A DNA stretch of 64,000 nt from Paucibacter sp. PLA-PC-4 (GTDB taxonomy: Bacteria > Pseudomonadota > Gammaproteobacteria > Burkholderiales > Burkholderiaceae_C): the NCBI RefSeq assembly GCF_026241155.1, contig NZ_JAPFGP010000003.1, forward strand, positions 310,001 to 374,000. The letters are read 5' to 3'. The notes beneath the pieces are model-generated. The model did not search any database. It was not told the origin of the DNA and saw only the letters and a list, made by a program, of their open reading frames with translations. The first letter of the stretch is position 1. The number at the start of each line of letters is the position of its first letter. Of the stretch, positions 60,901-64,000 are shown one piece after another. The translations under genes and the position numbers were made by a program.

Positions 60901-62105
60901 TGGATCGCAGTCTCCAGCGTGGCCAGCAGCCGGTCGACATCGGCCACCGTGTGCGTGGCGCACAGCGTAATGCGCAGCCGCGCCTCGCCTTTGGGCACGG
61001 TCGGCGGGCGGATGCCCGGTACGCGCAGGCCTTGATCCTCCAGCAAGGCGGCGAGGCGCATCACCTCGGCATTGCCGCCGACGATCAGCGGCTGCACCGG
61101 GGTTTCGGAGGCGGCCAGACGCCAACCTAGCTGCGGATGGCTCGACAGTAGTCGGGCCACGCCGTTGCGCAGCCGCGCCTGCAGATCGATCAGCGACGCG
61201 CGGCGCTGCGCGCCGGCCTCGCCCTCGATTAGATCCAGGCTGGTCTGCAACGCATGGGCAACAGCCGGCGGAGAGGCGGTCGTGAAGATATAGGTTCGTG
61301 CGGCCTGCAACAGGTACTGGATCACGGTGTCGTGCGCCGCGACAAAGGCGCCGGCCAGCCCGGCCGCCTTACCTAAGGTGCCAACCACGATCAGCCGTTC
61401 GCTGCGCAGCTGGAAATGCTCCAGCGCGCCGCGCCCCCGCTCGCCCAGCACGCCGAAGCCATGGGCATCATCGACGATCAGCCAGGCGTCGAACTCCTCT
61501 GCAAGGCCCAGTAGATCGGGCAGCGGCGCGATGTCGCCGTCCATGCTGAACACCGCGTCGCTGACGATCAGCTTGAGCCGGGCCGTGCTGGCCTGCAGCT
61601 GCGCGCGCAGCTCGGCCAGATCGGCGTGGGCATAGCGCCGGGCCTGAGCCTTGGCGAGGCGGCAGCCATCGATCAAGGAGGCGTGGTTCAGCGCATCCGA
61701 GAAGATCTCGGCCTCGCTATCACCCAGCGCGGTGATCACCGCCAGATTGGCCATATAGCCCGTGCTGAAACCCAGCACCCGGGCCTGTGGGATATGCGGC
61801 GCGAACCACGCGGCCAGGCGCTGCTCCAGCTGCTCGTGCGCGATCGAGTGGCCACTGATCAAGTGCGAGGCGCCGGAGCCGCCGCCATAGACCTGCGCGC
61901 CCTCGGCCAGCGCCGCTCCTAGCCGGGGCTCGGCCGCCAGGCCCAGATAGTCGTTGCTGCAGAACATCAGCAGCTCGCGCGTGACGCCATCGGCGCCGCG
62001 CACCAGCTGTTTGGCCGCAGTGGGGCTTTGCGCGACGCGCAGGAAGCGGGTCAGGTCTTGCGCGGCGATCGTGTCGAGCTTGGCCTGCAGGTGATCAATT
62101 AGCAT
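60897..62105 (-). CDS. bioF: 8-amino-7-oxononanoate synthase
   Basis: A 402-residue PLP-dependent enzyme joining pimeloyl thioester and alanine. Landmarks: LMFCSNDYLGLAAEPRL, GSGASHLISGHSIAHEQLE, IFSDALNHASLIDGCRLAKA, VDDAHGFGVLGERGRG, and the Schiff-base Lys in VVGTLGKAAGLAGAFV. The ATG at 62105 overlaps the end of bioA by 11 bases, and its stop overlaps bioD as ATGA. Confidence 0.96.
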   Translation of the reverse strand: MLIDHLQAKLDTIAAQDLTRFLRVAQSPTAAKQLVRGADGVTRELLMFCSNDYLGLAAEPRLGAALAEGAQVYGGGSGASHLISGHSIAHEQLEQRLAAWFAPHIPQARVLGFSTGYMANLAVITALGDSEAEIFSDALNHASLIDGCRLAKAQARRYAHADLAELRAQLQASTARLKLIVSDAVFSMDGDIAPLPDLLGLAEEFDAWLIVDDAHGFGVLGERGRGALEHFQLRSERLIVVGTLGKAAGLAGAFVAAHDTVIQYLLQAARTYIFTTASPPAVAHALQTSLDLIEGEAGAQRRASLIDLQARLRNGVARLLSSHPQLGWRLAASETPVQPLIVGGNAEVMRLAALLEDQGLRVPGIRPPTVPKGEARLRITLCATHTVADVDRLLATLETAIQ

Positions 62106-63405
62106 GGCTGAGCACCTCATTCAGCGTAGCCCGCACCGCCTCGAAGAGAAACTGTGCGGTGGGAGCATCGATCAGATAGGGCGGCATCAGGTAGACGGTG
62201 TGGCCTATCGGACGTATCAATAGCTCATGGGTTCGCGCTGCCAGATGGAAGCGCTCGGCGAATCCGGCGCCGGCATCGATCACATCGAAGGCCAGCACCA
62301 TGCCGCGCTGGCGCAGGCCTGCGATTCGGGCATCGTCGGCCAGCGGCTCAAAAGCCTCGGCCAGCAGGGCCGCCTGCTCGCGGTTGCGCGCCAGCTGGCC
62401 GGCATCGAAGCGGTCCAACACCGCATTGGCCGCCGCGCAGGCTAGCGCATTGCCGGTGTAGGAATGCGAGTGCAGAAAGCCGCGCGAGACGTCCTCGCTC
62501 CAGAAAGCCTGGTAGACCTCGTCCGTTGTCAGCACCAGGGACAGCGCCAGCGTGCCGCCGGTGATGCCTTTGGACATCAGCAGGAAGTCGGGCCAGGACG
62601 CTTGGACTTGCTCCCAGGCGAAGAAGGTGCCCGTGCGGCCGCAACCGACCGCGATCTCGTCGGCAATCAGGTGGACCTCGAATTCGCTGCACAGCGCGCG
62701 CAGGCAGCGCAAGTAGCCAGGCTCGTGCATCACCATGCCGGCGGCGCCCTGGATCAGCGGCTCGACGATGACAGCGGCGATGTGGGCGTGGCGCGCTTCG
62801 AGCAGGGCTCGCATCGCCGCCAGCGCCGGAGCCTCGTTGTTCAGGCGACTGTCGGGCGACTCGACGATGTGGGCGCGCATCAAGAGCGGGTCATAGGCAT
62901 CGCGAAAGATCGCCACATCGGTGACAGCCAGCGCGCCAATCGTTTCGCCGTGATAGCCGTTCTTCAGGCAGACGAACTCGCGCTTATCGCCACGCCCCCG
63001 GTTGCGCCAGCTGTGAAAACTCTGCTTCAGCGCGATCTCGACAGCTGACGCTCCGTCGCTGCCGAAGCACACATGGCCCAGCGCCCCGCCGGTGCGCGCG
63101 CTCAGTCGCTCGGCCAGACGCACAGCCGGCTCATGGGTGCAGCCGGCCAGCATCACATGGGGCAAGGTGTCGAGCTGCGCCTTGATCGCCGCGTTCAGCC
63201 CTGCATCGGAGTGGCCGAAGAGATTGACCCACCAGGAGGAGCAGGCATCGAAATAGCGCTGGCCCTGATGATCAAACAGCCAGGCACCCTCCCCGCGCGC
63301 GATCGGCAGCGGCGGCAACTTGGCGGCCCGCGCCATCTGCGTGCAGGGATGCCAGATACTGCCCAGGCTGCGGCGCTGCCAGTCTTCTTGTACAGCCAAA
63401 GACAT
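62095..63405 (-). CDS. bioA: Adenosylmethionine-8-amino-7-oxononanoate aminotransferase
   Basis: A 436-residue class-III PLP aminotransferase making diaminopelargonate. Characteristic segments: SIWHPCTQM near the N-terminus, YFDACSSWWVNLFGHS, LIADEIAVGCGRTGTFFAWEQ, and the PLP Lys in LLMSKGITGGTLALS. An ATG at 63405, 5 bases after the hydratase stop, is taken as start; GTG at 63423 would overlap that gene. It is the first biotin gene in the run. Confidence 0.96.
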   Translation of the reverse strand: MSLAVQEDWQRRSLGSIWHPCTQMARAAKLPPLPIARGEGAWLFDHQGQRYFDACSSWWVNLFGHSDAGLNAAIKAQLDTLPHVMLAGCTHEPAVRLAERLSARTGGALGHVCFGSDGASAVEIALKQSFHSWRNRGRGDKREFVCLKNGYHGETIGALAVTDVAIFRDAYDPLLMRAHIVESPDSRLNNEAPALAAMRALLEARHAHIAAVIVEPLIQGAAGMVMHEPGYLRCLRALCSEFEVHLIADEIAVGCGRTGTFFAWEQVQASWPDFLLMSKGITGGTLALSLVLTTDEVYQAFWSEDVSRGFLHSHSYTGNALACAAANAVLDRFDAGQLARNREQAALLAEAFEPLADDARIAGLRQRGMVLAFDVIDAGAGFAERFHLAARTHELLIRPIGHTVYLMPPYLIDAPTAQFLFEAVRATLNEVLSHAN

Positions 63406-63410
63406 CGGAG

Positions 63411-64000
63411 TCAGTTCAGCCACGAAGGCTTGCTCTTGTTCAGAAAGCTCTGCACGCCCTCGCGCCCCTCGGCGCTGGCGCGAATGTCGGCGATGCGGCG
63501 TGCGGTGTCGTCGCGCAGCGCGGGCGTGATCGGCTCATGGGCCAGGTCCTGCACCAGCTTCTTGCAGGCGCGCACGGCGGCCGGGCCGTTGGCTATCAAG
63601 GCCACCGACAATGCATCGACCTTCTCGTCCAGCGTGTCGGCCGTCGCCAGCTCATGGACCAGGCCCAGGCGTTGCGCCTCGGTGGCAGAGAAACGTTCTG
63701 CCGTTACGAAGTAGCGCCGCGAGGCCTGCTCGCCCAAGGCCCGCACGACATAGGGGCCAATGGTGGCCGGCAGCAGGCCGAGCTTGGCCTCGGACAGGCA
63801 GAAGCCCGCCGTGTCGGCAGCGACGACGATGTCGCACACCGACACCAGACCGACGCCGCCGGCATAGACATCGCCCTGCACGCGCGCGATGACCGGCACC
63901 GGGCTGCTGTAGATGGTCCACAGCATCTCGGCCAGCAGGCGGGCGTCGGCATGGTTTTCGTCCCAGCTGAAGCCGGCCATGGACTTCATCCAGTTCAGGT
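63411..64000 (-). CDS. liuC: Enoyl-CoA hydratase, probably methylglutaconyl-CoA hydratase (5' end outside window)
   Basis: The C-terminal 196 residues of a crotonase-fold protein. The frame runs past the window edge through LNWMKSMAGFSWDENHADA; LNWM followed by a helix is the stretch after the GADL oxyanion site in methylglutaconyl-CoA hydratases. VIARVQGDVYAGGVGLVSVCDIVVAADTAGFCLSEAKLGLLPATI contains the second oxyanion Gly and the catalytic-Glu helix. Context with the methylcrotonyl-CoA carboxylase and HMG-CoA lyase supports the step between them in leucine degradation. The exact substrate is inferred. Confidence 0.88.
   Translation of the reverse strand, partial: LNWMKSMAGFSWDENHADARLLAEMLWTIYSSPVPVIARVQGDVYAGGVGLVSVCDIVVAADTAGFCLSEAKLGLLPATIGPYVVRALGEQASRRYFVTAERFSATEAQRLGLVHELATADTLDEKVDALSVALIANGPAAVRACKKLVQDLAHEPITPALRDDTARRIADIRASAEGREGVQSFLNKSKPSWLN

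Noticed and set aside
1-64000. CRISPR array, tRNA, insertion sequence, prophage or integration site
   Set aside because: Scanned on both strands; no regularly spaced repeats, cloverleaf-like genes, transposases, integrases or phage structural genes seen. The only tandem repeat is the in-gene hexanucleotide tract.

Overview
The window is about 64 kb of GC-rich DNA with densely packed genes and very short intergenic gaps. Gene content points to a betaproteobacterium of the order Burkholderiales, probably of the Roseateles/Paucibacter/Rubrivivax type. The pointers are PEP-CTERM-tagged exported proteins, many cyclic-di-GMP proteins, a pyrophosphate-type phosphofructokinase, a leucine-degradation cluster, and a YqjD/YqjE/YqjK set. 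This assignment is inference from gene content; no rRNA or marker gene is present. I found no tRNA, rRNA, insertion sequence, prophage or CRISPR array, so the window reads as ordinary chromosome.

Layout. 1-6.1 kb: the end of an amidohydrolase, a ChrA chromate transporter, a DMT permease with a histidine-rich tail, a small secreted protein, an aldo/keto reductase and a lipase-like hydrolase. 6.2-13 kb: a 1792-residue kinase-like/AAA/GAF/PAS/GGDEF protein, a single-domain globin and a degenerate GGDEF protein. 13-20.9 kb: export and phosphate-ester genes (a PEP-CTERM protein, a PhoX-type phosphatase and a PEP-CTERM glycerophosphodiesterase), a TetR/MBL-hydrolase pair, and a MapZ-like PilZ protein with no canonical start codon. 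21-24 kb: a translationally coupled LytS-LytS-LytTR module in which the second kinase lacks its phospho-accepting histidine. 24-28 kb: a DSP-like phosphatase, a lone molybdopterin oxidoreductase, and cspA with a structured leader. 28-34.8 kb: a complete RND efflux operon (adaptor, pump, outer-membrane factor) with a divergent AcrR/TetR repressor and an operator dyad. 34.8-45.6 kb: YgiQ, YqjE-YqjK, a response regulator-EAL phosphodiesterase, a YqjD-like protein, alanine dehydrogenase, a chemoreceptor, a PPi-type phosphofructokinase and a HAD hydrolase. 45.6-55 kb: MipA/OmpV, an OmpR-type two-component system with PmrA-box-like repeats in the shared promoter region, an LRV-repeat membrane protein, three glycine-rich-linker lipoproteins and a dienelactone hydrolase. 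55-64 kb: one long minus-strand run in which bioA-bioF-bioD-bioB lies between genes for leucine/isovalerate catabolism (an enoyl-CoA hydratase upstream; the biotin-carrying methylcrotonyl-CoA carboxylase subunit and HMG-CoA lyase downstream), followed by an alcohol dehydrogenase.

Three themes recur. The first is cyclic-di-GMP signalling: a GGDEF with catalytic and inhibitory sites, two degenerate GGDEFs, an intact EAL and a PilZ receptor. The second is signalling enzymes that keep their fold but lose a catalytic residue (the beta-3 lysine, the LytS histidine, GGDEF motifs). The third is cell-envelope proteins and their regulators. The observations most worth checking are the non-canonical PilZ start behind an in-frame TGA, the LytS pseudokinase, the cspA leader terminator, the tandem hexamer repeats between mipA and the OmpR-type regulator, and the biotin operon inside leucine catabolism.
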